From positions 1 through 64,000 of the forward strand of contig SCUE01000028.1 of the NCBI GenBank assembly GCA_004297775.1: a DNA stretch of 64,000 nucleotides. Direction: 5' to 3'. The notes below the pieces were generated by a model. It was not told the DNA's origin. It did not search any database and saw only the letters and a program-made list of their open reading frames with translations. The translations under genes were made by a program, and so were the position numbers. This document shows, piece by piece, positions 44,914 through 55,254 of the stretch (positions are counted from its first letter, which is position 1; each line of letters begins with the position of its first letter). The DNA comes from Chloroflexota bacterium (GTDB taxonomy: Bacteria; Chloroflexota; UBA6077; FW602-bin22).

Positions 44914-46833
44914 GTGAGTCAGATGGAGCCAATTCGCTCGCTCGACGAAGCCTTGGACGCGCCAGAGGATCAGACTCGCCGGCGTCTGCTCATCGTTGGC
45001 GGCGCCACCGCAATCGGGTTGCTTGGTCTGGTCGGCCAGTTGGCGCGCCTCCAGATTGCTGGCGTCGAGGATTCTCGTCAGCGGGCAGATCGTAACCGCG
45101 TCCGCGAATCGCGCATCGAGCCCCAACGCGGAATCATCACCGACCGTGATGGCACCCCGCTTGCCCGAAATCGGCCCGCCTACGCGGTTGCCATCGTCCT
45201 GGCCGACTTACCCGGCGACCAGAGCGAGCGGGAGCTCGCCCTGGAACGCCTCGCGCGCGCGGTCAACGCCGCTCCCGCCGACTTCATCGCGCGCGCTCGA
45301 CGAATCACCTCGCCGGAGCGATTCACACCGATAGTACTCCGACGCGGCCTTTCGGCCGAGATTGCCCACCGACTCGAAGAACGACTCGGCGACCATCCCG
45401 GCGCCCACGTCATCGTCCAGCCCATTCGCGAGTATCCAGAATCGGGATTGACCAGCCACGTCACCGGATACATCGGCCGGATCGATCCGGATGAGTATCC
45501 CGGCCTGAAAGACGACAAGCAGCGCGGATATCTGGAAGACGATGTCGTGGGCAAGATGGGCATCGAGAGCGTCGCCGAAAAGGAGCTCCGCGGCGGCCCG
45601 GGAAAGGAGCGGGCCGAGGTCGATGGGCGCGGAAGACAACTGCGTAGCCTTGGTATCGACGAGTCTCGACCGGGCAACACCGTCGAGTTGACGATCGACC
45701 TGCCGTTTCAGCGCGAGATCACACGGATTCTGTTGGCGGACATCGATCGGTACGAATCGGCCAGCGTCGTCGCGCTGGATCCGCGCAACGGTGAGATCCT
45801 CGCGATGGTCCACCTGCCGTCGTACGACGCGAACGCGTTCGCGCGTGGGTTGACCGAACGGCAGTTGAACGAACTCTTGAACGACCCCGCGCGACCACTC
45901 CTGAATGGCGCTATCGCGGCGGCATACTCGCCGGGATCGGTCTTCAAACTCGTCACTGCCATCGCGGCATTGCACGAGAACGTCGTCCGCGCGGATTCGC
46001 GGCTGACGTGTACCGGCGAATTGCTGTTTCCGAATCGTCTCAGCCCAGGGGGCGCGGCGAGGTTCCCGTGTTGGGCGGTGCACGGACCTCAGGACTGTGC
46101 AACGGCGCTGGCGAATTCGTGCAACACGTTCTTCTACCAATTGGGCGGCGGCGACCCGCGAGGCGACTGGAACGGTGTTGGCATCGACCAGTTGGCGGCA
46201 TGGTCGGAACAACTCGGCCTCGGACAGTTGACGGGAATCGACCTGCCGGGCGAAGTGGCCGGGTCGGTTCCAACCCAGGCATGGAAGCGTCGTCAGCTCA
46301 AAGAGGACTGGTTCAAGGGCGATACGTATAACGTCGCGATTGGCCAGGGCTTCGTCACGGTGACGCCGATTCAGATCGCGAATCTCGCCGCCGCGATCGC
46401 CAACGGCGGACAGCTCTTCAAGCCAGCGATCGTTCGTCGCACGATCCGGTCGCGCGACCAGACTGGACCGGACCTCGTGGCAACGATTCGTCGTCGCGTA
46501 CCCTTGGACGCGGACAAGCTACGGGTCATACGTCAGGGGATGCGATTCGGCTTGCAGGTAGGTCGGGACGCAAACGCGGCGATCTACGTCGGCACATCCT
46601 GGGATGCGGACTTGCGGGATGTCGCAATCGCCGGCAAGACTGGCTCGGCTGAATGGGGCACGCCGGGGCCCGATGGACGACTCGCGACGCACGGCTGGTT
46701 TGCCGGCTACGCGCCGGACGATAGCCCGAAAGTCGCCCTCTCGGTGTTCCTGAAGCGCGGACGCGGTGGTCACGATGCTGCCCGCGTCGCGCGACGGATC
46801 TTTGCCTACTACTTCGGCGTCGAAGAGCGGTAG
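44914..46833 (+). CDS. mrdA: Penicillin-binding protein 2 (elongation transpeptidase)
   Basis: 639 aa from GTG 44914 (ATG 44923 possible). A short cytoplasmic tail and one membrane helix (about 25-45) lead to the pedestal domain (RIEPQRGIITDRDG) and the transpeptidase with YSPGSVFK (SxxK), ANSCN (SxN) and AGKTGSAEWG (KTG). It cross-links peptidoglycan during side-wall synthesis. It is followed after 1 bp by rodA, its glycosyltransferase partner. Confidence 0.96.
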   Translation: MSQMEPIRSLDEALDAPEDQTRRRLLIVGGATAIGLLGLVGQLARLQIAGVEDSRQRADRNRVRESRIEPQRGIITDRDGTPLARNRPAYAVAIVLADLPGDQSERELALERLARAVNAAPADFIARARRITSPERFTPIVLRRGLSAEIAHRLEERLGDHPGAHVIVQPIREYPESGLTSHVTGYIGRIDPDEYPGLKDDKQRGYLEDDVVGKMGIESVAEKELRGGPGKERAEVDGRGRQLRSLGIDESRPGNTVELTIDLPFQREITRILLADIDRYESASVVALDPRNGEILAMVHLPSYDANAFARGLTERQLNELLNDPARPLLNGAIAAAYSPGSVFKLVTAIAALHENVVRADSRLTCTGELLFPNRLSPGGAARFPCWAVHGPQDCATALANSCNTFFYQLGGGDPRGDWNGVGIDQLAAWSEQLGLGQLTGIDLPGEVAGSVPTQAWKRRQLKEDWFKGDTYNVAIGQGFVTVTPIQIANLAAAIANGGQLFKPAIVRRTIRSRDQTGPDLVATIRRRVPLDADKLRVIRQGMRFGLQVGRDANAAIYVGTSWDADLRDVAIAGKTGSAEWGTPGPDGRLATHGWFAGYAPDDSPKVALSVFLKRGRGGHDAARVARRIFAYYFGVEER

Positions 46834-46834
46834 C

Positions 46835-47938
46835 GTGGAAGCCCGATCCTGGCGGCATTTCGACTTCTGGCTGATCGGAGCAACATTCGCCCTGATTGGC
46901 CTGGGCATCGCGATGATCTACAGCGCCACCTTCGATGCCGCGGTGCCATCACTCAACGGTCTGGTGTTTCGGCACCTGGTCCTGCTGATTCCAGGCACGG
47001 CGATTCTCGCGTTTGCCGCGATCACGGACTACCGGCTGTTCGCCCAAATGGGAATCCTTCAGTGGATCCTCGCCGTTCTAGCTCTCGCGATCGTCCTCGT
47101 GCTTGGGCGGCTCGAGTTCGGCGCTCAACGATGGATCGACGTGTTCGGCTTCTTCCAGCTTCAACCGTCCGAGCCCGGGAAGCTGCTGACGATCTTCGCC
47201 CTGGCGCGCTTCTTCTCGAAGTATCGCGAGCACGTCCACCGATTGAAGGTGTTCCTCGCGTCGATCGCGATCGTGGCCGTTCCGGCAGGTTTGACGTTCC
47301 TGGAGCCCGATCTTGGGACAGCTCTCGTGTACGGAGCGATCTGGGCCGGCATTGCCTTCGCCGCCGGCTGCCGATTGATCTACTTCGGGGGCATCGGTGT
47401 CGCCGCGCTGGCGATCCTGCCGTTCGCATGGCAGGCGTTGCCAACGTACATGCGGGATCGATTCACGATCTTCCTGAATCCGACCAGCGATCCACTGAAT
47501 CAGGGATACAACATCATTCAGGCATCGATTTCGGTTGGCTCAGGCGGTTGGTTTGGCCGCGGCTACCTTAGTGGCACGCAGAGCCAACTCGAATTCCTTC
47601 GCGTTCGGTACGCCGACTTCATCTTCTCCGTTCTGGCCGAGGAACTCGGCTTCGTCGGAGCCATCACGCTCATCGCGCTCTATGCGTTCCTGGTCATTCG
47701 AGCGATGCGCGCCGCGCTGCTCACCCGTGAACCGTACGGCCGGCTGATCGTCATCGGGATCATCAGCATGCTCGTGTTTCAGGTCTTCGTGAACATCGGC
47801 ATGAACATGAGCATGCTTCCGGTCACCGGGATTCCGCTGCCCTTCATCAGCTACGGTGGCAGCTCCCTCATCACGTTCATGGCCGCGATCGGCGTCATCG
47901 AGAGCATTACCATGCGACACAGACCGCTCGATTTCTGA
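46835..47938 (+). CDS. rodA: Rod shape-determining glycosyltransferase RodA (SEDS)
   Basis: 367 aa from GTG 46835, right after the mrdA stop. Ten or so membrane helices and the SEDS signatures: QPSEPGKL, FIFSVLAEELGFVG and GIPLPFISYGGSS. RodA polymerises glycan strands with PBP2. An in-frame ATG at 46766 lies inside mrdA and the extra residues do not fit the family. gcvPA starts 21 bp later. Confidence 0.96.
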   Translation: MEARSWRHFDFWLIGATFALIGLGIAMIYSATFDAAVPSLNGLVFRHLVLLIPGTAILAFAAITDYRLFAQMGILQWILAVLALAIVLVLGRLEFGAQRWIDVFGFFQLQPSEPGKLLTIFALARFFSKYREHVHRLKVFLASIAIVAVPAGLTFLEPDLGTALVYGAIWAGIAFAAGCRLIYFGGIGVAALAILPFAWQALPTYMRDRFTIFLNPTSDPLNQGYNIIQASISVGSGGWFGRGYLSGTQSQLEFLRVRYADFIFSVLAEELGFVGAITLIALYAFLVIRAMRAALLTREPYGRLIVIGIISMLVFQVFVNIGMNMSMLPVTGIPLPFISYGGSSLITFMAAIGVIESITMRHRPLDF

Positions 47939-47959
47939 ATTCACTCCCAGGATGCAGCC

Positions 47960-49330
47960 GTGACCTACGTCCCGAATACTGACGCTGATCGAGCCGCGAT
48001 GATAGACACCATCGGCGTGTCGTCCATCGACGCACTCTTTGCGAACGTTCCTCGGCAGTCCGGCGCCGCGGCACTGAATCTACCACTGCCCATGGCCGAG
48101 GCAGAGGCGGCGCGCCATATGCGGCAGTTGGCCGCCAAGAACGCGAACGTGCAAGACGCGGTCAGCTTCCTTGGCGCGGGTGGGTATCGGCACCACATCC
48201 CCTCGCTCGTCGGACACATTACCGGTCGCGGCGAGTTCTACACCGCGTACACGCCGTACCAGCCCGAAGTCAGCCAGGGTACGCTCCAGACAATCTACGA
48301 GTACCAGTCGATGGTCGCCGAGTTGACCGGCATGGATGTGGCGAATGCTTCGATGTACGACGGGTCGAGCGCCCTCGGCGAATCGATTCTGATGGCCGCG
48401 GCGGTGACGCACCGGAAGAGGGTCGTGATCGCCGACTCGGTTCACCCCCAGTATCGCCAGGTCGGCGCGACGTACGCGTCCGGTCCTGGCATCGACATCC
48501 GTGAGATCGCCGCGCCGCGCGAGCGGCGATTCGACGGCCGCCTTCCGCGCCACCTCGCACAGGCCCGGCTCGACGACTCATGCGCCGCCCTGATCGTCCA
48601 GCAGCCGAATTTCTTCGGCGGCATCGAGGACATCGCCGCGTTGGCGGAGGCCGCGCACGCCATCGGCGCACTGCTGATCGTGGCGGCCAATCCGATCGCG
48701 CTTGGCCTGCTAGCCAGTCCCGGCAGCCAGGGCGCCGACATCGTGGTCGGCGAGGGTCAGCCCCTCGGAATCCCGCTCAGCTTCGGTGGGCCGTGGCTCG
48801 GCATTTTCTCGGCGAAGAACGACTACGTCCGGCAGATGCCGGGCCGCATCGTCGGCGTGACAAACGACATCGAGGGTAAGCGCGGCCTCGTCCTCACATT
48901 GCAGACGCGCGAACAGCACATACGACGCGAACGCGCGACATCGAACATCTGCACGAATCAGGCGCTGTGCGCGCTGGCGTCAACCGTCTACCTGGAGACG
49001 CTCGGAAGAAATGGTCTACGGGCGGTCGCGGAGCAGTGTGTGCGCAATGCCCACGCGGCCGCCTCGCGTATCGGCACGATCCCGGGCTTCACGATTGCGA
49101 ATCAGGGTCCGTATTTCCACGAGTTCGTCGTTCGGTGCCCCGCTCCGGCCAAAGACGTGTGCGCCGCGATGCACGGGCGCGGCGTTCTCGCGGGGTACCC
49201 GCTCGGCGATTCGTACGCCGACCTTGCCGATTGCCTGCTCGTGTGCGCGACAGAAGTGAACACGGCCGCTGACATCGCCCGGCTGGTTGACGGATTTGAC
49301 GAAATTGGCAAGGAGGCGGCGCGTGCCTGA
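47960..49330 (+). CDS. gcvPA: Glycine dehydrogenase (decarboxylating) subunit 1
   Basis: 456 aa from GTG 47960 (TYVPNTDADRAAM). It is the N-terminal half of P protein: FLGAGGYRHHIPSLV, TAYTPYQPEVSQGTLQ, NASMYDGSSALGE, SFGGPWLG and SNICTNQALCALA. With subunit 2 it decarboxylates glycine in the glycine cleavage system. No gcvT or gcvH is seen here, so they should be elsewhere. The end overlaps gcvPB by 8 bp. Confidence 0.97.
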   Translation: MTYVPNTDADRAAMIDTIGVSSIDALFANVPRQSGAAALNLPLPMAEAEAARHMRQLAAKNANVQDAVSFLGAGGYRHHIPSLVGHITGRGEFYTAYTPYQPEVSQGTLQTIYEYQSMVAELTGMDVANASMYDGSSALGESILMAAAVTHRKRVVIADSVHPQYRQVGATYASGPGIDIREIAAPRERRFDGRLPRHLAQARLDDSCAALIVQQPNFFGGIEDIAALAEAAHAIGALLIVAANPIALGLLASPGSQGADIVVGEGQPLGIPLSFGGPWLGIFSAKNDYVRQMPGRIVGVTNDIEGKRGLVLTLQTREQHIRRERATSNICTNQALCALASTVYLETLGRNGLRAVAEQCVRNAHAAASRIGTIPGFTIANQGPYFHEFVVRCPAPAKDVCAAMHGRGVLAGYPLGDSYADLADCLLVCATEVNTAADIARLVDGFDEIGKEAARA

Positions 49331-50783
49331 GCCATTCATCTTCGAGATCAGCCGCCCCGGCCGATCGGGTTACACGATTGCCGAATCGTCGGTCGGATCG
49401 CGGCCGATCGTCGAACTGCTGCCCGACGTCCCGCTACGCGATCGACTCGATCTGCCGGAGGTGGCGCAGATCGACGTAACGCGCCACTTCACTCGGCTTT
49501 CTCAGATGAACTTTTCGATCGACACGAATTTCTACCCACTCGGTTCGTGCACGATGAAGTTCAACCCCAAGGTGCACGAGGACGTCGTTTGCTTGCCAGG
49601 GTTCGCCGACCTGCACCCCCTTCAGGACCCGACCGACGCGCAGGGCGCACTCCAACTGATGTTCGAGCTTCAGGACTACTTGGCCGCCATCTCTGGGATG
49701 GACGCGGTCACACTCCAGCCCGCCGCCGGCGCGCACGGCGAACTCGTCGGTGTCCTGGTCATTCGAGCCTACCACCTCGATCGTGGCGACACGTCGCGCC
49801 GGCGAATCCTCGTGCCGGACAGCGCCCACGGCACCAATCCGGCCAGCGCCGCGATCTGCGGCTTCGAGGTCACGTCAGTCAAGTCGAATTTGTCCGGCGG
49901 CGTCGATATCGACGACCTGCGCACCAAACTCGGCCCGGATGTCGCTGGGCTCATGATCACCATTCCGAGCACGCTCGGACTCTTCGACGAAGGACTGGTC
50001 GAGGTTACCGATCTCGTTCACGCCGCGGGTGGCTTGGTGTATTGCGATGGCGCGAACCTGAATGCGGTGGTCGGTCGGGTGCGCTTCGGCGACCTGGGCG
50101 GCGACGTGATGCACTTCAACTTGCACAAGACGTTCACGACCCCACACGGCGGCGGTGGACCCGGCGCCGGTCCCGTCGCCGTCAAGTCCCACCTCGCACC
50201 GTATCTGCCCGTTCCGATTGTGACGCGCACGGCGAACCCCAACGCCGAGTACGCACTCGACTTCGATCGACCGAAGACAATCGGGCGCGTGCGAGCGTTC
50301 TTCGGCAACTTCGGAATGCTCGTTCGGGCCTACACGTACATCCGCATGCTCGGTGCAAAGGGTTTGGCCGAGGTGTCGGACAACGCGGTGCTGAATGCGA
50401 ACTATCTCCGCGCGCGACTTCGCGAGGCGTACGACATTCCGTTCGACCGAATGTGCATGCACGAATTCGTGCTGTCGGCTCGGCGTCAGAAAGCTGAAGG
50501 CATTCGCGCGCTGGACATCGCGAAGCGATTGATCGACCTCGGCTACCACCCGCCGACCATTTACTTCCCACTAGTCGTCGAGGAAGCGATGATGATCGAA
50601 CCGACCGAGACCGAGAGCAAGGAGACGCTCGACGCGTTCGCCGACGCGATGCTCCAGATCGCGCGCGAAGTTCGCGAGAACCCCGACCTCTTGCACAACG
50701 CCCCGGTGACGACGCCAGTCCGCCGGCTCGACGAGGTCACTGCCGCGCGGAAGCCGAATACGCGATACGCGCCTCCGGTCTAG
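49323..50783 (+). CDS. gcvPB: Glycine dehydrogenase (decarboxylating) subunit 2
   Basis: 486 aa from GTG 49323, with AAGGAGG 6 nt upstream. The C-terminal P-protein half: YPLGSCTMKFNPK, DSAHGTNPASA, and the PLP lysine in MHFNLHKTFTTPHGGGGPG. The overlap of 8 bp with gcvPA and the good ribosome-binding site point to equal synthesis of the two subunits. The next gene starts 7 bp later. Confidence 0.97.
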   Translation: MPEPFIFEISRPGRSGYTIAESSVGSRPIVELLPDVPLRDRLDLPEVAQIDVTRHFTRLSQMNFSIDTNFYPLGSCTMKFNPKVHEDVVCLPGFADLHPLQDPTDAQGALQLMFELQDYLAAISGMDAVTLQPAAGAHGELVGVLVIRAYHLDRGDTSRRRILVPDSAHGTNPASAAICGFEVTSVKSNLSGGVDIDDLRTKLGPDVAGLMITIPSTLGLFDEGLVEVTDLVHAAGGLVYCDGANLNAVVGRVRFGDLGGDVMHFNLHKTFTTPHGGGGPGAGPVAVKSHLAPYLPVPIVTRTANPNAEYALDFDRPKTIGRVRAFFGNFGMLVRAYTYIRMLGAKGLAEVSDNAVLNANYLRARLREAYDIPFDRMCMHEFVLSARRQKAEGIRALDIAKRLIDLGYHPPTIYFPLVVEEAMMIEPTETESKETLDAFADAMLQIAREVRENPDLLHNAPVTTPVRRLDEVTAARKPNTRYAPPV

Positions 50784-50790
50784 GGCAACG

Positions 50791-52374
50791 ATGGTGGCGC
50801 GTCTCCGCGCCGTCACCGTTCTTGGCCTGGCCGGCCTTCTGTTCTCGGCTTGCGCGCTCGCAGACGTGCGAGACGCCGTGTCGGGAGGTCAAACGCTGCG
50901 GCTACGAGGCGCCGAGCCCATTACGCTCGATCCCGCATTCTCGACGGATTCGGCGTCGTGGAGTTACATCATCCAGATTCACGCCGGCCTCGTCCGACTC
51001 GACAACGATCTGTCGATCGTGCCGGACATCGCCGAGTCATGGTCGATCGACCGGGGCGGGACTGAATACACGTTTCGGATTCGCGAGAACGTCCGATTCC
51101 ACGACGGCCGCGATATCACGGCGTCGGACTTCACGTACGGACTCGAACGCAATCTCAGCCCTATCACGAAATCGCCGGTCGCGGCCGGCTACCTTGGCGA
51201 CATCGTCGGCGCCGCCGAATTGCGCGCTGGTCGGGCAAGCCGGTTGGCCGGGGTCGAAGCCATCGACGCGCGAACTCTTCGGATTCGAATCGATGGTGCG
51301 AAGCCATACTTCCTGGCGAAATTGGCGTTCCCGACCGCATTCGTCCTCGATCGCGCGAACGTCGAGTCAGGCCCGGACTGGTGGCGTCGTCCGAACGGCG
51401 CCGGTCCCTTCAAGCTCGAGAATCTCATAGCGTCCGAACGCGTGACACTGCGCCGCCACAATGGCTACTGGGCCGGCTCGGCGAATCTGACCACGCTCGA
51501 ATTCGACACCGGTCCCGTTCCCGGCGTCGCCTTGTATGAGCAAGGACATGTCGATGGTGCTGAGGTCGACCTCGCGAGCATCGATCGGATGATGGACCGA
51601 CGCACCGGCTATCGGAAAGAGTTGGTCGAAACTGCGCTCCTCAGCACTTGGTACATCGGCCTCAATTCGACCGTCGCGCCGTTCGACGACGAACTGGTAC
51701 GACGAGCGTTCGCGCAGGCGACTGATCGTGACCGGATCGCCCGCGTCTTCTTTCGTGGAACCCGCCGAGCGGCATCATCGATCGTGCCGCCCGATTTGCC
51801 GGGCGCCACGCCCGCGACCGCGATCGGCTTTGATGCGCGGCGGGCACGCGAAACGCTGGCCGCTTCGCGGTACGCTCGCGCAATGCCAGAGATCACACTC
51901 GCGGTTGGTCCGGGGTCCGCCTCGGTCGGCGCCGCGCTCGCCGAGATGTACACGCGCAATCTGGGAATCGAAGTCGGCGTGCGAGAGTGGGACGAAGAGT
52001 TTTTTCAGGCGCTCGAAGGCCGATCAGCGCCGCTCTTCCTGACGGGCTGGATCGCCGACTACCCGGACCCTGAGAACTTCCTCGACATCCTGTTTCATTC
52101 GCGCAGCATTCACAACTATGCGGGAGTGACCGACCCCGATCTCGATCGAATGCTGGTCGAGGCGCGAACCGAGCCGGATCGTGAACGTAGGTCGCGCCTC
52201 TATCAAGACGCCGAACGAATGATTCTCGATCACGCCACGGCGATCCCTCTCTACCACGAGACGAGTCGCGTATTGATTAAGCCGTACGTTCGAAATCTCC
52301 GCGTCACGCCACTCGGAATCCTCGATTTCCGTCACGTCGGGGTCGGCGATCGTCCGCGTGCGAGCGCGCCATAG
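50791..52374 (+). CDS. Peptide/nickel-type ABC substrate-binding lipoprotein, orphan
   Basis: 527 aa. Lipoprotein signal: hydrophobic AVTVLGLAGLLF then the lipobox FSAC (Cys near residue 21). The SBP family 5 fold follows: EPITLDPAFSTDSAS, GLVRLDNDLSIVPDIAESW, FRIRENVRFHDGRDITASDF, and LTGWIADYPDPENFLDILF near the end. It would bind oligopeptides or other ligands outside the membrane. No permease or ATPase is adjacent; it sits between gcvPB and a GNAT gene. Confidence 0.9.
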   Translation: MVARLRAVTVLGLAGLLFSACALADVRDAVSGGQTLRLRGAEPITLDPAFSTDSASWSYIIQIHAGLVRLDNDLSIVPDIAESWSIDRGGTEYTFRIRENVRFHDGRDITASDFTYGLERNLSPITKSPVAAGYLGDIVGAAELRAGRASRLAGVEAIDARTLRIRIDGAKPYFLAKLAFPTAFVLDRANVESGPDWWRRPNGAGPFKLENLIASERVTLRRHNGYWAGSANLTTLEFDTGPVPGVALYEQGHVDGAEVDLASIDRMMDRRTGYRKELVETALLSTWYIGLNSTVAPFDDELVRRAFAQATDRDRIARVFFRGTRRAASSIVPPDLPGATPATAIGFDARRARETLAASRYARAMPEITLAVGPGSASVGAALAEMYTRNLGIEVGVREWDEEFFQALEGRSAPLFLTGWIADYPDPENFLDILFHSRSIHNYAGVTDPDLDRMLVEARTEPDRERRSRLYQDAERMILDHATAIPLYHETSRVLIKPYVRNLRVTPLGILDFRHVGVGDRPRASAP

Positions 52375-52385
52375 GCGCGAATGCG

Positions 52386-53216
52386 GTGGCGCGCCACATC
52401 GTTCCACTCCCCCTCGAACGCGCGGCCGCGATTGCCGCGCGTTCGGCGCGCTTCGATCGAGACACACTCCATCGCCATCTCGTCTCCGCGCCCCACCTCT
52501 CGTTCGTCGCCCAGGATACGGACGACTACGTTGTCGTGGCACCTTGGCGCAACCGGCGCCAGGTCGCCGTGATCCGCGAGCTGCGCGGGGCCGTTGCTGG
52601 AGCCGAGCTCCTCGATACCGTTGCGGCTTCGGCCTTGCGCGAGGGATTTGATCTTGTCGTGGCGGAGGCGGCCAACGGATCGTCCGAGGAAGCGACGTAC
52701 CGCGCGCTCGGCTTCGAAACCATCGACGAGATTTGCGAGTACGCGGTCGACGATCCGGTGGTCCTGTCGCCGACGATCGCCGTAACGCGTTGGCCATCCG
52801 ATCGGGCCGTCGAACTCGTCGATCTCGATAATCGGGCGTTCCCGTGGCTCTGGTGGAACGTGGTCTCCGAGATGGGCGCCTACGCCGACGGACCGGGTGT
52901 CGAGTTTTGGGTGGCCGCCAATGCGAACAGCCCGCCGGCTGGCTACGTGTCGCTGACCTCGCGCGGTCATACCGGGTATATCGATCGCCTGGCGGTCGAC
53001 CGAGGAAAGCGCCGCCGCGGGATCGGCGCGGCGCTCGTGTCTCGGGCGGTGGCTCGCCTGGTTCAACAGGGCGCGCGACGGATCGCGCTGACAACGCAAT
53101 ACGACAACGAACCAGCGCAAGCGCTGTACACTCGGCTCGGTTTCCGACCAACCACCTTTCGCCTGGTTATCCTCGGACGCTGGTTGACCGACCGGCGAGA
53201 TCGGATCGTTCGATGA
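52386..53216 (+). CDS. GNAT family N-acetyltransferase
   Basis: 276 aa from GTG 52386. The C-terminal 130 residues contain the GNAT core: GYIDRLAVDRGKRRRGIGAAL (acetyl-CoA loop) and NEPAQALYTRLGF. The N-terminal half resembles a degenerate GNAT repeat (residues about 10-115, with ATYRALGF), so this may be a tandem-GNAT enzyme. Substrate unknown. It overlaps the glycosyltransferase gene by ATGA (53213-53216). Confidence 0.85.
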   Translation: MARHIVPLPLERAAAIAARSARFDRDTLHRHLVSAPHLSFVAQDTDDYVVVAPWRNRRQVAVIRELRGAVAGAELLDTVAASALREGFDLVVAEAANGSSEEATYRALGFETIDEICEYAVDDPVVLSPTIAVTRWPSDRAVELVDLDNRAFPWLWWNVVSEMGAYADGPGVEFWVAANANSPPAGYVSLTSRGHTGYIDRLAVDRGKRRRGIGAALVSRAVARLVQQGARRIALTTQYDNEPAQALYTRLGFRPTTFRLVILGRWLTDRRDRIVR

Positions 53217-54442
53217 AAGTCCTGATGCTGTCGTGGGAGTACCCGCCGCACAACGTCGGCGGCCTCGGTAAGCACGTGATGGAGCTGCTCCCGGCCCTGG
53301 CGCGCGCCGGTGTCGAGGTTCATCTCTTGACCCCGGCATTCAACGGTGGTCCACAGTTCGAAGTCATTCGCGAGACCGCGATCGATCGGGCCCATCTGGA
53401 GCCGTCACCGGCAACGGTTCACCGGATCGACACGCCACGGGTCGATATCGCGGACTTCTTCTCTCGCGCGATCCAGACGAACTTTGCGATCGAAGACGCG
53501 GGCCGCCATTTGCTTGAAAACGGCGGGTATGACCTGATCCACGCCCACGATTGGCTCGTAGGGTTCGCCGGCGTCGCCATCAAGCACGCATTCCACACGC
53601 CCCTCGTCGCAACGATTCACGCGACGGAGTACGGCCGCAATCGGGGAGTGCCATCGGCAGACATTCCCCGTGCGATTCACAACGTCGAGTGGTGGCTGAC
53701 CTACGAAGCCTGGCGCGTGATCTGTTGTTCCGACTTTATGTCGAGCGAAGTGAGGACCGTGTTCGGCACGCCCGCGGACAAGATCGATGTCGTGCCGAAC
53801 GGCGTCGACACCTCGCGATTCGATCGTTGGGAAGGCCACGATCTGAGCGAGTTTCGGCGCCGCTACGCTCACGACAGCGAGAAGATCCTGTTCCACGTCG
53901 GGCGCATCGTGCGCGAGAAGGGCGTTCACCTGCTGGTCGAGGCGATGCCGCGCCTGCTGGCGGCGCGATCCGACCTGAAACTCGTTGTCGCCGGGACCGG
54001 CGGCGAACTCGACCAGTGTCGGCAACGCGCCGATGAACTCGGCGTCGGCGCCAACATCCTGTTCACGGGTTTTGTCGGCGATGACGATCGGGACCGCCTG
54101 CTGCGCATCGCCGACGTCGCGGTCTTCCCGAGCCTGTACGAGCCGTTCGGCATTGTCGCCCTCGAAGCGATGGCGGCGCGCGCGCCGGTCGTCGTGTCGT
54201 CCGTCGGCGGCCTGACCGAGGTCGTCGATCTGCACGAGACGGGGATCACCGTGTACCCGGACGACGTCGATTCGCTGATCTGGGGCATTCTCCACACCCT
54301 CGACCATCCAGAGTGGTCGCGGCAGAGAGCCGACAACGCCTACGGAATGGTTCGCGATCGCTTCAATTGGGATGCGATCGCGCGCGACACGATCGCGACG
54401 TACCGGCGGGTCATCGAGGAACGGCGCCGGACGCCCTGGTAG
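53213..54442 (+). CDS. Family 4 glycosyltransferase (glycogen synthase-like)
   Basis: 409 aa from ATG 53213 ([21 protein letters not shown]). GT-B fold; N-terminal [10 protein letters not shown] loop, [26 protein letters not shown], and the donor-binding ENP-like [22 protein letters not shown]. The SWEYPP and GGL motifs are shared with actinobacterial GlgA/GlgM. It could make alpha-glucan or maltosyl phosphate; no other glycogen gene is near. Confidence 0.88.
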   Translation: MKVLMLSWEYPPHNVGGLGKHVMELLPALARAGVEVHLLTPAFNGGPQFEVIRETAIDRAHLEPSPATVHRIDTPRVDIADFFSRAIQTNFAIEDAGRHLLENGGYDLIHAHDWLVGFAGVAIKHAFHTPLVATIHATEYGRNRGVPSADIPRAIHNVEWWLTYEAWRVICCSDFMSSEVRTVFGTPADKIDVVPNGVDTSRFDRWEGHDLSEFRRRYAHDSEKILFHVGRIVREKGVHLLVEAMPRLLAARSDLKLVVAGTGGELDQCRQRADELGVGANILFTGFVGDDDRDRLLRIADVAVFPSLYEPFGIVALEAMAARAPVVVSSVGGLTEVVDLHETGITVYPDDVDSLIWGILHTLDHPEWSRQRADNAYGMVRDRFNWDAIARDTIATYRRVIEERRRTPW

Positions 54443-54450
54443 GGAATCTC

Positions 54451-55254
54451 GTGCGCATCGACGTTCTGACAGTCTTTCCGGAGATGATCCGGCATGCGCT
54501 CGGCATCAGCATCGTCGGCCGCGCACGAGAACAGGGATTATTGACCGCGGAAGCGGTCGACCTACGCGCGTTCGCGTTCGATCGCCACCGAACGACCGAC
54601 GATGCGCCGTACGGCGGCGGTCCCGGTATGGTTATGCGGCCCGAACCGGTCTTCGCCGCCGTGGATTCGGTGGTGGCGGGATCGAGCCAGATCGCCTCTG
54701 AGGGCCGCGACATCATCCTCCTGACGCCCCAGGGCCAGGTCTTCAACCAGCGCCTCGCCGCCGAGTTGGCGGTGCGCGAACACCTCATCCTGATCTGTGG
54801 ACGCTACGAGGGCTTCGATGAGCGCATCCGCGATCACCTTCCGACGCGCGAGCTCTCCATCGGCGACTACGTCCTGACGGGAGGCGAATTGCCGGCGCTC
54901 GTCGTCATCGACGCCGTCGCGCGCTTGATCCCCGGAGTCCTCGGGTCCGACGAGTCAGCCGAGGACGACTCGCACACCTCGGGCGTACTTGAATACCCGC
55001 ACTACACGCGACCGCCGGTATTCCGCGACTGGCCGGTCCCGGACGTTCTCTTGTCCGGCAACCACGCGCTCATTCGCCGGTGGCGACGCGAACGGTCGCT
55101 CGAGCGAACTCTCGCGCGCCGACCGGACCTCCTCGATTCGTGCCCGCTGACGGAGGATGACCGAGTATTCCTCGTCTCCATAGGCGCGACGCGATTTGCC
55201 CCGGCGAAGCCCGCGACCCGCGAACGATCGCGTCGTGCCGCTCGCGCTCCGTAG
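54451..55254 (+). CDS. trmD: tRNA (guanine-N1)-methyltransferase
   Basis: 267 aa from GTG 54451 ([12 protein letters not shown]). SPOUT trefoil-knot motifs: [47 protein letters not shown]. It methylates G37 of tRNAs reading CNN codons. It is unusually placed away from rpsP-rimM-rplS. An upstream in-frame start at 54313 lies inside the glycosyltransferase gene and adds unrelated residues. The last 20 bp overlap the next gene. Confidence 0.96.
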   Translation: MRIDVLTVFPEMIRHALGISIVGRAREQGLLTAEAVDLRAFAFDRHRTTDDAPYGGGPGMVMRPEPVFAAVDSVVAGSSQIASEGRDIILLTPQGQVFNQRLAAELAVREHLILICGRYEGFDERIRDHLPTRELSIGDYVLTGGELPALVVIDAVARLIPGVLGSDESAEDDSHTSGVLEYPHYTRPPVFRDWPVPDVLLSGNHALIRRWRRERSLERTLARRPDLLDSCPLTEDDRVFLVSIGATRFAPAKPATRERSRRAARAP

